DNA of 64,000 bases from assembly GCF_004369205.1 (NCBI RefSeq), contig NZ_QFGA01000001.1, positions 2,046,001-2,110,000 of the forward strand, written 5' to 3'. Source of the DNA: Pelotomaculum schinkii (GTDB lineage: Bacteria; Bacillota; Desulfotomaculia; Desulfotomaculales; Pelotomaculaceae). This document shows, one piece after another, positions 9,531 through 18,480 of this stretch. Position numbers and translations under genes: made by a program. Numbering within the stretch: position 1 is the stretch's first letter; each line of letters starts with the position of its first letter. The notes beneath the pieces are model-generated. The model searched no databases, was not told the DNA's origin, and saw only the letters and a list, made by a program, of their open reading frames with translations.

Positions 9531-9914
9531 CTAATCTGCTTTCCGGCCTGAGCCGCGCCCTCCCCTTTTAGCTTCCGTGCTCCTTTTTAAAACCTGCAGC
9601 CGCTCTTCGCTATCCTTCATAAACTTGGCCAGCTTATCCTCAAAGGAAGCCTGGAATTTTTTCTTGGGCGCGCGTGCCGAAGGATTGGCCTGCTTGATGG
9701 AAAGCCCTATTTTACCCTTTGGATCAACCGAAATAACCTTTACCATTACCTTGTCGCCGGCTTTTAAAAAGTCGTGCACATCTTTTACATAAACTTCGGC
9801 AATCTCCGAAATGTGGACAAGTCCGGTCGCACCGCCAGGCAGTTCAATAAAAGCACCGAAATTGGTAATACCGGTAACAACGCCCTCTACGATGCTCCCC
9901 AACTCTATCGGCAT
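9531..9914 (-). CDS. yabR: S1 RNA-binding domain protein (YabR-like)
   Basis: A 127-residue protein. The first 75 residues form one S1 OB-fold (GSIVEGVVTGITNFGAFIEL, then GLVHISEIA and KIGLSIKQ). The rest is a basic, low-complexity tail (KKKF, KRGGRGSGRK). It resembles YabR of Bacillus and polynucleotide phosphorylase S1 domains, so it probably binds RNA or the ribosome; its role is not established. A textbook AGGAGGAAT ribosome site precedes the ATG. It lies between divIC and ppx as expected for this cluster. Confidence 0.88.
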   Translation of the reverse strand: MPIELGSIVEGVVTGITNFGAFIELPGGATGLVHISEIAEVYVKDVHDFLKAGDKVMVKVISVDPKGKIGLSIKQANPSARAPKKKFQASFEDKLAKFMKDSEERLQVLKRSTEAKRGGRGSGRKAD

Positions 9915-10012
9915 AACTGAGAATATTCCTCCTCTAAACCTACAAAAACCTAGTGTAATTATATGCGAGATTAATGGAGAGTGTCAAGAAACATCTAGGT
10001 TTAACGATGAAT

Positions 10013-10432
10013 TTAGTCTGCGGCGGGAGTGGGTCCGGATGGGACCTCAAGCTGTTGCAATTCTGTCCCAGGAGCTACCGTCAGCACCCTTGTTTCACCC
10101 TGCTTAACCAGCCCCAGCTTCTCCCTGGCAGTTTTTTCAACATAGGCGTCGGTCTGTACAGCCTGCAGTTCCTGACGCAGAGCCATGTTCCTCTGCTTGA
10201 GTTCCTCCACCTCCTGCTGAATGCTGAGCACATCCTTCTGCATGGTGGTAAGCTTGCTGAACTGGGCGCCGAAGGAGACCGCCAGGTAGCCCAGAACCAG
10301 GATAAAAACCAAGGAGGGGAACTTCGTTTTAGAGAGTTTTTTAGATTTCCGTCTGACCGTATGGCTATCCGGCGCCATCTTTTCCGGCCGGGGAAGGTAT
10401 GTCTCCTCTAATATTCTTGCCGACGCGTTCAT
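10013..10432 (-). CDS. divIC: Septum formation initiator, DivIC/FtsL type
   Basis: Bitopic division protein that, in Bacillus, forms a complex with FtsL and DivIB at the septum. The 139-residue protein has a basic cytoplasmic N-terminus, one transmembrane helix (about residues 41-58, LVFILVLGYLAVSFGAQF), then a coiled coil (about 60-100) with the family C-terminus YVEKTAREKLGLVKQGE. The ATG has a strong GAGGAGG site located inside the end of the upstream gene and overlaps that gene's stop as ATGA, so the two are translationally coupled. The 98-bp gap to yabR shows no hairpin. Confidence 0.87.
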   Translation of the reverse strand: MNASARILEETYLPRPEKMAPDSHTVRRKSKKLSKTKFPSLVFILVLGYLAVSFGAQFSKLTTMQKDVLSIQQEVEELKQRNMALRQELQAVQTDAYVEKTAREKLGLVKQGETRVLTVAPGTELQQLEVPSGPTPAAD

Positions 10433-10665
10433 GCTTTGTCCTCCTCTTCCTCATCTGACCCGAAGATGCCCAGGTTGTTGCCAGGGATAACGATTACCAC
10501 CTCATAGCCTTTGGTCCTGGCCCGGTTATACAGGGTGGCGACGGTACTCGGGCTCAAGCGGAGCTGTTTGGCAATGTGGTCTGCGGAATAACCCATTTCC
10601 TTTAAAGTTACAACCTGCCGCTCCCGGAAACTGAGCCTTTCCGCCCCTCTTATTTCAATCTGCAT
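10429..10665 (-). CDS. Small helix-turn-helix protein, sigma-70 region 4/LuxR-like
   Basis: A 78-residue protein whose residues 10-50 (LSFRERQVVTLKEMGYS, then DHIAKQLRLSPSTVATLYNR) have the sequence style of sigma region 4 or LuxR-type DNA-binding domains. There is no receiver or other sensor domain. The last third contains VIVIPGNNLGIFG and an acidic tail. It is coupled to divIC through a 4-bp ATGA overlap, so the two are co-transcribed. It may regulate division or sporulation genes, but nothing in the sequence identifies targets. I do not know a named Bacillus counterpart at this position. Confidence 0.75.
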   Translation of the reverse strand: MQIEIRGAERLSFRERQVVTLKEMGYSADHIAKQLRLSPSTVATLYNRARTKGYEVVIVIPGNNLGIFGSDEEEEDKA

Positions 10666-10815
10666 AACCCCTGATCCCTGCCCTCACCCTACGCTCATCC
10701 ACATAATGACTACAAAATTAGTACATACTTTCTACGCCGCCAAAAATATTCCTGCCCTGTGTATTTATTTTTTTATTTTTTATCCCAAAATGACTAATGC
10801 CGGATTGGGGCATTG

Positions 10816-10906
10816 TCCGGTCAGGCGTAGGGTGTAAGGTTATTAACAAAGGTAGGGGGATGCTGCCCTGCTATTATTTTTACGCCTTACGGCCTACGGC
10901 TATTTT
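10816..10906. repeat. R1-family repeat in the 389-bp gap 10666-11054
   Basis: GGCGTAGGGTGTAAGG and TTACGCCTTACGGCCTACGGC form an imperfect inverted pair about 70 bp apart, built from the same units as the R1 arrays elsewhere. The remainder of the gap holds AT-rich DNA with likely promoter sequence for the divIC unit, and one lone TTATCCACA. Confidence 0.5.
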
Positions 10907-10997
10907 TAACCCCAAGCCCGCAAGCCGGGGCTTTTCGAAAAATAGATTCCCAACACAAGCCCTCAGGCACTTATCCACACTTCATCAGAAAACAGTA

Positions 10998-11021
10998 AAG
11001 CCGGGGTGGTATCCCCGGCTT
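10998..11021 (-). terminator. Hairpin downstream of the SLH gene
   Basis: AAGCCGGGG and TCCCCGGCTT arms with a short loop, 33 bp after the SLH gene stop. There is no strong U-tract, so function as a terminator is probable only. Confidence 0.55.
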
Positions 11022-11054
11022 AACCAAGAAATATATTTTGTTTCGCTCCCAGGG

Positions 11055-12764
11055 TTATTCGGTAGTAAATCTCCAGTCACTGCCATTCAGCCCTGCAAAG
11101 TCCGCGCCGGTGTCTTCATCCTCCAGATAACCGGCTTTGATTGTTACCTCAAACGTGCTGTCTCCCTCCAGGGTGTCCTCCAGGGTAATGGTGAGGGTGT
11201 CCCCGTCAATTTCCACCTTGTCTATATCAACGTACACGCCATCGGTTTTGTTGTAAACCCTGACCGCCCCAAGCAGGCTCTTTCCTGATACGGCACTGAT
11301 ATCCCCGCTAAAGCTGGCCTTCAGAACATCGGTAAGGTCAACATCAGCCGCGCCGTTCCGGGGGGTTAGTTTCTCGATATAAAAGGAATCTACCGTGGTG
11401 AACTGCCATTCGCTGCCGCTTATTCCTACGAAGTTCTCTCCGGAATCCTCCGACTCGATAATCCCCGAACTGATGGCAACGCGGTAGGTTTTACCCTGCT
11501 CCAGCGAATCTTCCAGTGTGATTGTTAAAGTGCTGCCGCTAATCGCAACCGTATCGATGTCAATATATCTACCGTCGGTGATATTGCGCACGGAAATACC
11601 ATCCATGACGTCATCGAGGTCTTCGACCGCACATATGTCCTCATTAAACTCAACAGTCAACTCGTTGGTATCCGGGTCAACGCTATCGCTCCCCTTCCTG
11701 GGGTTAAGCGATTCGATTTCCAGGTCGGAAACGTCATCGTCTCCGGTGGCAAACTGCCAATTGCTGCCGCTTAAACCTGTAAAGTTTTCTCCGGATTCCT
11801 CCGACTCAATAATCCCTGAACTGATGGTGACACGGTAGGTTTGGCCTTGCTCCAGCGAATCTTCCAGTGTGATTGTTAAAGTACTGCCGCTAATTGCAAC
11901 CGTATCGATGTCAACATATTTCCCGTCGGTTATATTGCGCACGGCAATACCATCCATGACGTCATCGAGGTCTTCGACCGCTCTTATATCCTCATTAAAT
12001 TTAGCAGTCAACTGATAGGTGTCCGCGTCGATGCTATAGCTTCCATTCCTGGGGCTGAGCGTCACAAGCTGCAGGTCAAGGCTGTTATCATCATTGTCGC
12101 TGCCGTTGTCCTCGGCCAGCATAATCCGGTACAGCACCATGGCCAGTTCAGCCCTGGTCACCGCCTTGTTTGGTTGAAAGATGTTGCCGGGATAACCAAT
12201 CATGTAACTGTTCGCACACATCCCCCCGACATAAGGCCTGGCGTAAAAGGGGATCTCGTCCGTATCCTCAAACGCTAGCCGGTCATCCACCTCTAGTCCC
12301 ATAGCCCTTGAGGCCCAAACCGCCACCTGGTACCTTTTAGCCGCCTGATTGCCGTTTAGGTCATCAAGCTCGCTCTCTTCTATAATCCCCTCGTCAAGGG
12401 CAAAATCTATACAATCTTGCATCCAGAAAGGGAACCCGTCGTATGAAGACTGGCCTGACGTGGCTGTGGAAACTTCGAAGCCGGCGGCCCTGGAAATCAT
12501 CATGATAGCCTCATTGACGGAAACAGAAGAATTCGGCCGGAAAGTCTGGTCAGGGTAACCCAGGATGATGCCGTAGGAAGCCATCACTTCGATTGGCTGT
12601 TTGGCCCAGTGTGAACCGATATCCGTAACAGTGACAGGTTTGTAGTTTTTCTTTACAAAAAATTTCTTATTGTTTTTGTCCTTCCAGGGCGCCGCCTGGG
12701 AGGCAGTCGCAAAACCAAGTACCATTACAAGCGCAAGCAAAACCATCAAAACTTTTTTAAACAT
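11055..12764 (-). CDS. Secreted S-layer homology protein with three Ig-like (Big_5) repeats
   Basis: A 569-residue exported cell-surface protein. It has a signal peptide (residues 1-24, ending ATASQAAP), three SLH segments (about 45-100, 110-165, 170-225; for example GYPDQTFRPNSSVSVNEA and GYPGNIFQPNKAVTRAE) that typically bind pyruvylated wall polymer, an acidic linker, then three Big_5-like repeats (about 237-340, 345-450, 455-569). Each repeat contains ITLEDSLEQG or a close variant and ends W-x-F-x-T. Repeats 1 and 2 are almost identical even in DNA, pointing to recent duplication. The gene is monocistronic with a G-rich ribosome site. Ligand and function are unknown. Confidence 0.85.
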   Translation of the reverse strand: MFKKVLMVLLALVMVLGFATASQAAPWKDKNNKKFFVKKNYKPVTVTDIGSHWAKQPIEVMASYGIILGYPDQTFRPNSSVSVNEAIMMISRAAGFEVSTATSGQSSYDGFPFWMQDCIDFALDEGIIEESELDDLNGNQAAKRYQVAVWASRAMGLEVDDRLAFEDTDEIPFYARPYVGGMCANSYMIGYPGNIFQPNKAVTRAELAMVLYRIMLAEDNGSDNDDNSLDLQLVTLSPRNGSYSIDADTYQLTAKFNEDIRAVEDLDDVMDGIAVRNITDGKYVDIDTVAISGSTLTITLEDSLEQGQTYRVTISSGIIESEESGENFTGLSGSNWQFATGDDDVSDLEIESLNPRKGSDSVDPDTNELTVEFNEDICAVEDLDDVMDGISVRNITDGRYIDIDTVAISGSTLTITLEDSLEQGKTYRVAISSGIIESEDSGENFVGISGSEWQFTTVDSFYIEKLTPRNGAADVDLTDVLKASFSGDISAVSGKSLLGAVRVYNKTDGVYVDIDKVEIDGDTLTITLEDTLEGDSTFEVTIKAGYLEDEDTGADFAGLNGSDWRFTTE

Positions 12765-13017
12765 TATTAGAGCCCCCCTTAATTTTTTTAAGGAAAAAGT
12801 TATTTACACCACCGCAAAATACATGTTGCCCCCTTTCTTTCCAGTGTCTACATGTTAATACGGCTCCCTTCCAAATATTCAGGGGTTTGTTTAAAGCCTC
12901 CAGCGTGATTTATCCTGGTAAATTAAACCAGAAAATTATCGGATTGCGTAAGATTCCAACAGGTTCTGGTTATACTACAACCAGTCAACAATCTTTTTTA
13001 GTGATGAGGTGTGTGGT

Positions 13018-13785
13018 ATGCGGGCATTCAATATGAAATGGGTTTATAGAATACTGGCAGGCGGGCTAATACTGTCGGGATTGCTCTTTTACGTCAGCCT
13101 GCCTGCCGCAGTTTCTGAAACTTCCGTAGCAGGCGGCGGTTTCATTCGCCTGCACGTTTTAGCTAACAGCGACAGCGAGGCTGACCAGGCGCTCAAGCGT
13201 AAAGTCAGGGATGAAATCATCCAGGTTATGGCTCCGGAGTTTTTGGCCTCCGGGAATATCGAATCGGCCAGACTGACCGCACGGTCTAACCTTGACCGGA
13301 TTGAATTGATCGCCAGTCGCGTAATAAAGGCGGAGGGCAAGGATTACCCCGTTACTGCGGAACTGGACACTTTTCCTTTCCCCACCAAGCATTATGGCGC
13401 ATTCATTCTCCCCGCAGGTGATTACGAGGCGGTGCGGGTGGTTATCGGGAACGGAGAGGGAACAAATTGGTGGTGCGTCCTCTTCCCGCCTCTCTGCTTT
13501 GTGGATATGACCAGAAATGCAGCCATCGACACACCAGCAATGAGTTTTCCGTCCGTCCCTTCAAAACCTGATATTACCGTAAGCAAACAAACGTCTCAGA
13601 CCCTGGACGTTCAAATAGCCGGGGACACAAACGGCAAACCGGAAGCATATAGACCGGATGAACAGAAGATGGAAAATTACAATACTCAAGCAGCCGGGGA
13701 TGTAAATTTCAAGGCGGATAACGAAGAAGACGATTGTAAAGTGATCTTTTCGTTCAGATTAATAGAATGGCTTAAAAGGCTGTAG
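13018..13785 (+). CDS. spoIIR: Stage II sporulation protein R
   Basis: Secreted forespore signal that triggers SpoIIGA-dependent pro-sigma-E processing in the mother cell. The 255-residue protein has an N-terminal transmembrane/signal segment (about 8-30), then the family core FIRLHVLANSDSEADQALKR, KHYGAFILPAGDYEAVRV and NWWCVLFPPLCFVD. The C-terminal 80 residues are a variable hydrophilic tail. The longer frame opens at GTG 13009, but GATGAGGT lies exactly before the ATG at 13018, so that start is preferred. It is one of only four plus-strand genes in the window. In Bacillus it is sigma-F controlled; I could not see an unambiguous sigma-F site in the 250-bp upstream gap. Confidence 0.93.
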   Translation: MRAFNMKWVYRILAGGLILSGLLFYVSLPAAVSETSVAGGGFIRLHVLANSDSEADQALKRKVRDEIIQVMAPEFLASGNIESARLTARSNLDRIELIASRVIKAEGKDYPVTAELDTFPFPTKHYGAFILPAGDYEAVRVVIGNGEGTNWWCVLFPPLCFVDMTRNAAIDTPAMSFPSVPSKPDITVSKQTSQTLDVQIAGDTNGKPEAYRPDEQKMENYNTQAAGDVNFKADNEEDDCKVIFSFRLIEWLKRL

Positions 13786-13792
13786 GATTCAG

Positions 13793-13850
13793 TCGTCGGT
13801 CGTCAGACATCGGACGTCGGAATATACTGCATTACTTATAGGGTCAAAGA
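13793..13850. repeat. R1 repeat plus TGCATT...GGGTCAAAG module
   Basis: GTCGGTCGTCAGACATCGGACGTCGG followed by ATATACTGCATTACTTATAGGGTCAAAGA. This is the same order of modules as at 2012-2112 and 62852-62945. Confidence 0.6.
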
Positions 13851-13940
13851 CAATGCCCTTGCTGCCGATTGGTATCTGGGTCTTTAAGCAATGTACGTTT
13901 TTAGCCAAAACAAGGACTATTTTTCTGTAAGGTTCAACAA

Positions 13941-14072
13941 GCCGCTGTCGCGGCGCCGGCGGCGGATGAAAACTTAGCGCTGTGGATGTGATTTCAATCG
14001 CACACGGCGTGTTAGCGCCGAACTTGTTGGTACTAGTGTTACATTTGTGCGAATGAATTCGACCCACATTTG
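13941..14072. repeat. R2 composite intergenic repeat
   Basis: Contains CCGCTGTCGCGGCGCC, TTTCAATCGCACACGGCG, TTAGCGCCGAACTTGTTG and TTGTGCGAATGAATTCG in that order. The same order of modules occurs at 38732-38892 and 59122-59298. The two copies of the gap's repeats, with the terminator below, account for 13786-14276. Confidence 0.75.
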
Positions 14073-14098
14073 GGGGAATTGCTCCGTATGCTAATTAG

Positions 14099-14126
14099 GC
14101 CCGGGTTTTTAACGAACCCGGGCTTT
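14099..14126 (+). terminator. Plus-strand terminator upstream of cotJA
   Basis: GCCCGGGTT and AACCCGGGC arms around a 6-base loop, followed by TTTT. It lies about 310 bp after spoIIR and would isolate cotJABC from read-through. Confidence 0.7.
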
Positions 14127-14276
14127 TGACGTGCCCGCCGGTTAACGGACAATAACCTCAATATGTCTCCAATCCCGGTTTTCGCAAGAGCCAAAATTTC
14201 CCCTTGCCGGTCACAAGCCGCAAATACCATACATAAGCTGGAAGTGAGAAATCATGCCAATAAAGGAGGTCATTTC

Positions 14277-14528
14277 ATGCTGCCGCAGAACCCGCAGAGG
14301 CCGCCCGCCAGCCCGGCTCCCGCTGTCAAGGGCAAAGATAAAGCTGAAGCGCCGTTTGAAGTCAAAAGCCAAACAGCCGAAGACCTGCAGGCTGAAGGTT
14401 TGTATCCGACCGCCCGCCTGGCCCAGGCCTATGTGATCTGGCAAAAATACGGGCGAACATTTACTCCGGCCGAGGCATTGGAAAAAGGCACTCTTTTTCC
14501 AGACCTCTATAGACCTTATCCTTATTAA
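14277..14528 (+). CDS. cotJA: Spore coat-associated protein CotJA
   Basis: An 83-residue protein, first gene of a cotJABC operon. The first half is proline- and charge-rich. The second half carries the CotJA core LYPTARLAQAYVIWQKYGR, then FTPAEALEKGTLFPDLYRPY. In Bacillus cotJ is transcribed by sigma-E in the mother cell and the products associate with the coat. A longer open frame begins at 14163, but TAAAGGAGGT lies directly before this ATG with ideal spacing. Confidence 0.88.
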   Translation: MLPQNPQRPPASPAPAVKGKDKAEAPFEVKSQTAEDLQAEGLYPTARLAQAYVIWQKYGRTFTPAEALEKGTLFPDLYRPYPY

Positions 14529-14543
14529 CGAGGAGAGAGAAAG

Positions 14544-14801
14544 ATGGACGAAAGATTGGCCCTACTTAGGGAAATCCAGGAACTTGAATTTGTTTTAATT
14601 GAGCTGAATTTATTCCTGGACACGCACCCCCAGGATCGCGCGGCGCTCAGGGACTACGCCGCCGTACGCGATAAACTCCTGCCGGCTATCAAGCGGTATG
14701 AAGAAATTTATGGGCCCCTGACACTTTTAAGCACAAGTCCGGTTAAATGCCCCTGGCAATGGATCGAGGGGCCATGGCCGTGGGAAATTGAATACGCCTA
14801 A
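14544..14801 (+). CDS. cotJB: Spore coat protein CotJB
   Basis: An 85-residue helical protein with the CotJB pattern: IQELEFVLIELNLFLDTHP followed by YEEIYGPL and a tryptophan-rich end (CPWQWIEGPWPWE). It starts 15 bp after cotJA behind GAGGAGAG and lies 18 bp ahead of cotJC, so the three genes form one transcript. It is thought to associate with CotJC in the coat (family knowledge). Confidence 0.9.
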   Translation: MDERLALLREIQELEFVLIELNLFLDTHPQDRAALRDYAAVRDKLLPAIKRYEEIYGPLTLLSTSPVKCPWQWIEGPWPWEIEYA

Positions 14802-14819
14802 AGAAAGGACTAAAGAGCT

Positions 14820-15392
14820 ATGTGGATGTATGAAAAGAAACTGGAATACCCTGTCCGCGTATTAAAAAACGACATCGGGATGGCCAAGTTCCTGATGGCC
14901 CAGTACGGCGGGCCGGACAGTGAACTTTCTGCCGGGGTCAGGTATCTAACCCAGCGCTACTCCATGCCCACCAATATGGCCAAAGGGCTTTTGACCGATA
15001 TCGGCACCGAGGAACTGGCCCACTGGGAGATCATAGCCACCATGATCTACAAGCTGGTCAAGGGCGTGCCGGCCAAGCAGCTCAGGGAGGCCGGCTTAGG
15101 GGCGCATTTTGCCGAACACGACCGTGCCGTTTACCCGGCCGACGCCGCCGGCGTCCCCTGGACGGCCGCTTACGTCCAGGCTACCGGCGACCCGGTTACC
15201 GACCTGCATGAAGACATGGCGGCAGAGCAAAAAGCCAGGACCACCTACGAGCACCTGATCCAGCTCACCGACGATCCCGGCATAAAAGACACGCTTCGTT
15301 TTTTGAGAGAAAGAGAAGTGGTCCACTTCCAGCGGTTCGGAGAATGCTTAAACGACGTCCAGGCATGCCTGGAATCAAAGAAGTTTTTTTAG
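14820..15392 (+). CDS. cotJC: Manganese-catalase-like spore coat protein CotJC
   Basis: A 190-residue ferritin-fold protein of the Mn-catalase family. It begins MWMYEKKLEYPV and carries the metal-ligand segments TDIGTEELAHWEIIATMI and DMAAEQKARTTYEHL plus REREVVHFQRFGE, supplying the glutamates and histidines of the dinuclear site. Catalase activity in spores is inferred from family. It is the last gene of the operon. A decayed second copy of its 3' part lies at 28846-28970. Confidence 0.92.
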   Translation: MWMYEKKLEYPVRVLKNDIGMAKFLMAQYGGPDSELSAGVRYLTQRYSMPTNMAKGLLTDIGTEELAHWEIIATMIYKLVKGVPAKQLREAGLGAHFAEHDRAVYPADAAGVPWTAAYVQATGDPVTDLHEDMAAEQKARTTYEHLIQLTDDPGIKDTLRFLREREVVHFQRFGECLNDVQACLESKKFF

Positions 15393-15424
15393 CGTATACG
15401 GCGCCCAAAGCGGGGCCGTATGCT
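15393..15424 (+). terminator. Hairpin after cotJC
   Basis: The near-complementary arms AGCGTATACGGCGCCC and GGGGCCGTATGCT follow the cotJC stop. No U-run follows, so a terminator role is tentative. The rest of the 200-bp gap to the next gene shows nothing recognisable. Confidence 0.35.
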
Positions 15425-15592
15425 GCAAATGAGGCTGAGCTCTTCAACCAAAACAATCCTGACTATTACAAGAGTGATTTCACCTTATAGTGATGCGTGC
15501 GGTGATATGGGTCTAAAATGTACAAAGAAGTATACCTTAATTTAAATCTATCCCACCATGTCAATACTTGCAAAACGATATTTTTTAAAGCT

Positions 15593-16720
15593 TTAACTTT
15601 TTGCTATATTTCTCAAAGCGAAGATCGCCAAATCCACTTCTTCTATTGTATTAAAATAACCCATGCTGAACCTTACGCTTCCCATATCACCCGTACCAAT
15701 GGTTTCATGAGCGTAAGTCGCGCAATGCAGACCGGGACGAACTCCGATCTTATACCGCTTATCCAGTAACTCCGCAACTTCCTGTGGAGTTTTTTCCTTA
15801 ATGTTTAAGGACAAGATACCGACCTGCTTTTTTTCAGACAGCGGACCGTAAAGGACTATTCGTTCTATGCCTTGTAATCCTTCGATCAAACGTCGGGTAA
15901 GAATTTGCTCATGCATCCTGATTTTTTCGGGTGTTTCAGATAGGATAAAATCCACACCGGCTTTTAATCCGACAAGACCCGGTGCATTTAGCGTTCCGAT
16001 CTCATAGCGTTCGTAAAATAACCAACTGTTAATTTCCTCTTCCGGCACCCGACCTACATATGGGCGTATTTTGGCCTGCGGAGAAACATACAGCACTCCT
16101 GTTCCCTGCATACCATAAAGGCTTTTGTGACCGGAAGCTACCAACAAATCGATATTCATGGCCTGAACATCGATATCAAGAACGCCGGCGGCCTGGGAAG
16201 CATCAACCATAAACTGTATCCCCTTTTCCCGGCAAATCCGTCCGACCTCCTTAATAGGCATTACGGTTCCGGTTACGTTTGAAATTCCGGTCATACCAAT
16301 TAATTTTGTATTACGTTTGATCGCATCCCGAAGTTCATCGATATCCAGTTCGCCGGTACGAGTACATTTTACTGTTGTATAGCTTACCCCGGACCGCTCC
16401 ATTTCCTGAAGCGGGCGCAGCATCGCCTTATGCTCCATAGACGTTACGACCACATGATCCCCGGTCTGCAACAATCCGCCATATATTATCTTGATTGCTT
16501 CGGTTGCATTAAAACTGAATACTACCCGGTACGGATCATCGATGGAAAAAAGTCTGGCAATGCTTTGTCTGGTCTCAAACAGTTTTTGATTGATCTGACG
16601 GGCCATCATATGCCAGGAACGACCAGGATTGGCTCCGTATTGGGTCATACAACCGTTTATCGCTTTATAAACACATTCAGGCTTGGGAAAACTGGTAGAA
16701 GCATTATCAAAGTATATCAT
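15593..16720 (-). CDS. Cysteine-desulfurase-like class V aminotransferase
   Basis: A PLP enzyme of 375 residues, the length of the short NifS-like family that begins MIYFDNA-x-T/S-FPKPE (here [15 protein letters not shown]). The PLP lysine is in ASGHKSLYG, and a potential persulfide cysteine is in RPGLHCATYAHE. It probably releases sulfur (or selenium) from cysteine for Fe-S or cofactor assembly. It is the last gene of an eight-gene operon and overlaps the transporter ATPase gene by 14 bp, behind ACGGAGGT. Its genetic coupling to dehydratase-like Fe-S proteins and a transporter is unusual for a desulfurase. No IscU or SufU partner is adjacent. Confidence 0.82.
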   Translation of the reverse strand: MIYFDNASTSFPKPECVYKAINGCMTQYGANPGRSWHMMARQINQKLFETRQSIARLFSIDDPYRVVFSFNATEAIKIIYGGLLQTGDHVVVTSMEHKAMLRPLQEMERSGVSYTTVKCTRTGELDIDELRDAIKRNTKLIGMTGISNVTGTVMPIKEVGRICREKGIQFMVDASQAAGVLDIDVQAMNIDLLVASGHKSLYGMQGTGVLYVSPQAKIRPYVGRVPEEEINSWLFYERYEIGTLNAPGLVGLKAGVDFILSETPEKIRMHEQILTRRLIEGLQGIERIVLYGPLSEKKQVGILSLNIKEKTPQEVAELLDKRYKIGVRPGLHCATYAHETIGTGDMGSVRFSMGYFNTIEEVDLAIFALRNIAKS

Positions 16721-18479
16721 TTACAACCTCCGTAGGGAAAAAACAAGCGCACAGATTTCCGGACTCGTCTTCTTTTAATGTCGGTTCCGACAACATACAG
16801 TCATTTTTTCGCCGGCAGCATCTATGATAATACACACAGCCGGTAGCCGAAGATTCAGATTCGTTATTCAAACCCGTTGCTACAGGGCTAATAACATCTT
16901 CTTCCCTGTCCAATGAGCATACCGCGTTGAGCAATTCCTTCGTATAAGGGTGCCTGGCTTTGGTAAGAAGATCGCATCCGCGCAAGATTTCTACGATACA
17001 GCCGCGATACATGACGATGATCCGGTCGCTGATATGCCGTATCAGCGCAATATCATGACTGATAAAAATTGAAGTTAATTTATTTTCCTTATGTATATGC
17101 AAAATATCTTTAAGGATCTGCTTTTGAATCACCGTGTCCAGCGCAGATGTCGGCTCATCATATATGATGACTTCCGGCTGAATTTCAAGGCATCTGGCTA
17201 TTGATACTCTCTGCAGTTCGCCACCGCTCAGTTCATGCGGATATTTGTGTTGATATGATTCGGGTAACAGCATCTTTTGCAACGCTTCGTTGACCGCTTC
17301 AGGCAGTTCTTTTCTGTTTTTAATACCGAAATTACATAACGGCTCTTTGAGTACGGTTCCGATTTTCATCCGGGGACTGAAAGTCTCCATGGGAGATTGG
17401 AAGACTAGCTGAACCTTTCTTCTGAATTCCCGTTGCTGTGATAAAGACAGGAAAGCAATATCAATGTCATGAAAGAGCACCCGTCCATTATCCGGCTTTT
17501 CTAGTCCCAGCAGAGTTTTTGCTAACGTACTTTTGCCGCAACCGCTCTCGCCCACAATTCCGATGAATTCTCCCCGTTTTATTTCTATCGATACTTGATG
17601 CAATACACGGAGCGCTTTTCTGCCGTTTACCGTGGAATAGTATTTCGAAATATTTTCACCGGTAAAAATAGCATCCTCAGCCCGGTTAAAGCCGCCAAGG
17701 GATTCTTCATATAATTTGATATTGTTTCTGAGCAATTCTTTGGCATATTCCGTTTTTGGATTGCAGATCACTTCATCTGTAGCGTCATGCTCCAGCAGAG
17801 TACCGTCCAACATGATGCCGATTTTATCAGCAACCCTGGCGGCCACGTTGATATTATGGGTAACCAGAATAACCGAAGTACCAAACGTTTTTTTCAGATA
17901 ATGCAGTTCTTCAATGATCTGCGCTTGGGATACGGTATCAAGCGCACTGGTCGGCTCGTCGGCGATAATCAGATCGGGATTAAATATCATGGCCATCGCG
18001 ATCGCAACCCGCTGCTTCATTCCTCCGCTCAACTGTGAAGGATAAGAATTGAGGATCCGCTGACCGTCATGAAGACTTAATTTCCGCAGCATTTCTGATT
18101 CCATCATTTGAGCTTTTTTTCTGCCGATCTTGTCGTGACTGCGGATATATTCGGTAAACTGGCTGCCAATTTTGCGCACCGGATTCAGCGACGCTCCCGC
18201 GTCCTGAAAAATATACCCTATCCGCCGGCCGCGTATCTCCCGCCATTGACGGAGAGAAAATGAGGTAAGGTCTTGATCGGCAAAACGGATGGAGCCGTTT
18301 ATGATCCGCCCATTATCGGGAAGCAGGCCGATAATCGCATGAAGAAGCGTCGATTTTCCGCTGCCGCTTTCCCCGACAACGGCGAGAATTTCGCCGTTGT
18401 CTAGATGAAAGCTAAGGTCTTTTACAGATGGAACCTGTCCTTTATAGCAAACCGAAAGGTGACTTACATCCAGCAGCAT
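16707..18479 (-). CDS. Dipeptide/nickel-type ABC transporter, two fused ATPase domains
   Basis: A 590-residue protein equivalent to DppD and DppF joined in one chain. The first ABC domain (about 1-260) has GESGSGKST, the signature LSGGMKQRV and [11 protein letters not shown]. The second (about 275-545) has [18 protein letters not shown] and [11 protein letters not shown]. The C-terminus carries the oligopeptide-transporter cysteine motif region ([16 protein letters not shown]). It energises the DppB/DppC-like permeases upstream in the same operon. It begins one base after the binding-protein stop and overlaps the desulfurase gene, so it is clearly co-transcribed. Fused ATPases of this family are known but less common than separate ones. 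Confidence 0.92.
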   Translation of the reverse strand: MLLDVSHLSVCYKGQVPSVKDLSFHLDNGEILAVVGESGSGKSTLLHAIIGLLPDNGRIINGSIRFADQDLTSFSLRQWREIRGRRIGYIFQDAGASLNPVRKIGSQFTEYIRSHDKIGRKKAQMMESEMLRKLSLHDGQRILNSYPSQLSGGMKQRVAIAMAMIFNPDLIIADEPTSALDTVSQAQIIEELHYLKKTFGTSVILVTHNINVAARVADKIGIMLDGTLLEHDATDEVICNPKTEYAKELLRNNIKLYEESLGGFNRAEDAIFTGENISKYYSTVNGRKALRVLHQVSIEIKRGEFIGIVGESGCGKSTLAKTLLGLEKPDNGRVLFHDIDIAFLSLSQQREFRRKVQLVFQSPMETFSPRMKIGTVLKEPLCNFGIKNRKELPEAVNEALQKMLLPESYQHKYPHELSGGELQRVSIARCLEIQPEVIIYDEPTSALDTVIQKQILKDILHIHKENKLTSIFISHDIALIRHISDRIIVMYRGCIVEILRGCDLLTKARHPYTKELLNAVCSLDREEDVISPVATGLNNESESSATGCVYYHRCCRRKNDCMLSEPTLKEDESGNLCACFFPTEVVNDIL

Positions 18480-18480
18480 T

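Noticed and set aside
10972-10980. DnaA box TTATCCACA
   Set aside because: Only one box is present, with no cluster, AT-rich unwinding region or dnaA/dnaN genes, so it is not evidence for an origin.
13941-14072. Insertion sequence between spoIIR and cotJA
   Set aside because: No transposase frame or terminal inverted repeats with target duplication; the DNA is an R2 repeat copy.
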